Origin: Phocaeicola_A sp964481755
GTDB taxonomy: Bacteria > Bacteroidota > Bacteroidia > Bacteroidales > Bacteroidaceae
NCBI GenBank assembly: GCA_964481755.1
Contig: CAYZVH010000171.1
Location: forward strand, 1 to 6,195
Length of the DNA stretch: 6,195 nt
Reading direction: 5' to 3'
In this document: positions 6,086 to 6,195 of the stretch, piece by piece
Position numbering within the stretch: the first letter of the stretch is position 1
Layout of the letters: each line of letters begins with the position of its first letter
Made by a program: the position numbers and the translations under genes
Notes under the pieces: model-generated
The model's database searches: none
The model's input: the letters and a program-made list of their open reading frames with translations, nothing else
Told to the model about the DNA's origin: nothing

Positions 6086-6195
6086 CTAGTGTATTTCTAA
6101 TTCATCATCTGCTCTGGTAATCACAAGCCTTCCTCCATCGCACTCGACATTTATGGGTGTCCCCGGCTCAAACCCCAGCGTTTCAAGCCATGCTC
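6086..6195 (-). CDS. SymE-like toxin, C-terminal part (cut by the window edge)
   Basis: The last 35 codons of a gene are visible, ending in TAG at 6086-6088; the 5' part lies beyond the window. The residues WLETLGFEPGTPINVECDGG followed by RLVIT match the SymE-family pattern: Trp-Leu, a Gly-Phe, a Gly-x-Pro turn, then a strand ending in Gly-x-Leu-Val-Ile. SymE of E. coli is an SOS-induced toxin with an AbrB-type fold, held in check by the antisense RNA SymR. Clostridial relatives are short proteins (around 60-80 aa) of unproven function. The segment is about 49% G+C, well above the neighbouring operon, which suggests a different origin. No antisense RNA promoter can be judged because the start of the gene is missing. 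Confidence 0.65.
   Translation of the reverse strand, partial: AWLETLGFEPGTPINVECDGGRLVITRADDELEIH

Noticed and set aside
1..6195. CRISPR array, tRNA or rRNA genes
   Set aside because: No regularly spaced repeats, and no cloverleaf or conserved rRNA segments, were recognised on either strand.

Overview
The window is AT-rich, roughly one third G+C across its main gene block. It has strong AAGGAGG-type ribosome binding sites, short intergenic gaps and protein families typical of low-GC Firmicutes. Several pieces (the truncated ImmA/IrrE-type peptidase start, the SymE-like tail, the YozG-like regulator) resemble proteins I associate with gut Clostridia, Lachnospiraceae in particular. That placement is an inference from protein resemblance, not a measured assignment.

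Layout. Positions 1-~50 look like the right end of an IS200/IS605-family element, with an imperfect hairpin of the kind that ends a tnpB/omega-RNA unit. A small intrinsic terminator (65-88), an extended -10 promoter (104-112) and a ribosome binding site follow. They drive a small plus-strand gene for a membrane-anchored peptide (from 139), which seems to lose its native 3' end near 363-378. On the other strand, 366-605 is the N-terminal stub of a metallopeptidase-family protein broken at the same place, so a recombination scar lies there.

The core of the window, 672-5862, is one minus-strand operon. In transcription order it encodes an 81-aa Cro/C1-type regulator, a 616-aa fusion of two adenine-N6 methyltransferase domains (M.FokI-like layout), a 284-aa protein I do not recognise, a 315-aa McrB-like GTPase and a 418-aa McrC/LlaJI-type PD-(D/E)XK nuclease. 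Gaps are 13-21 nt, or a 17-nt overlap between the first two genes. Three ATTGAYY repeats on 11-12-bp spacing lie just upstream of the regulator and are a plausible operator.

Together the genes read as a self-regulated, nucleotide-dependent restriction-modification system. The two fused methyltransferases would protect the two strands of an asymmetric site, the regulator would set expression, and the last three genes would form the restriction complex. This layout parallels LlaJI and the three-gene BsuMI nuclease (YdiR-YdiS-YdjA), but those use cytosine-5 methyltransferases, whereas here the modification partner is a FokI-style double adenine methyltransferase.

Beyond the operon, 6086-6195 (about 49% G+C, clearly unlike the operon) is the C-terminal end of a SymE-like toxin gene on the same strand, cut by the window edge. 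A SymE gene beside an McrBC-type locus recalls the E. coli immigration control region, where symE lies next to mcrBC and hsd.
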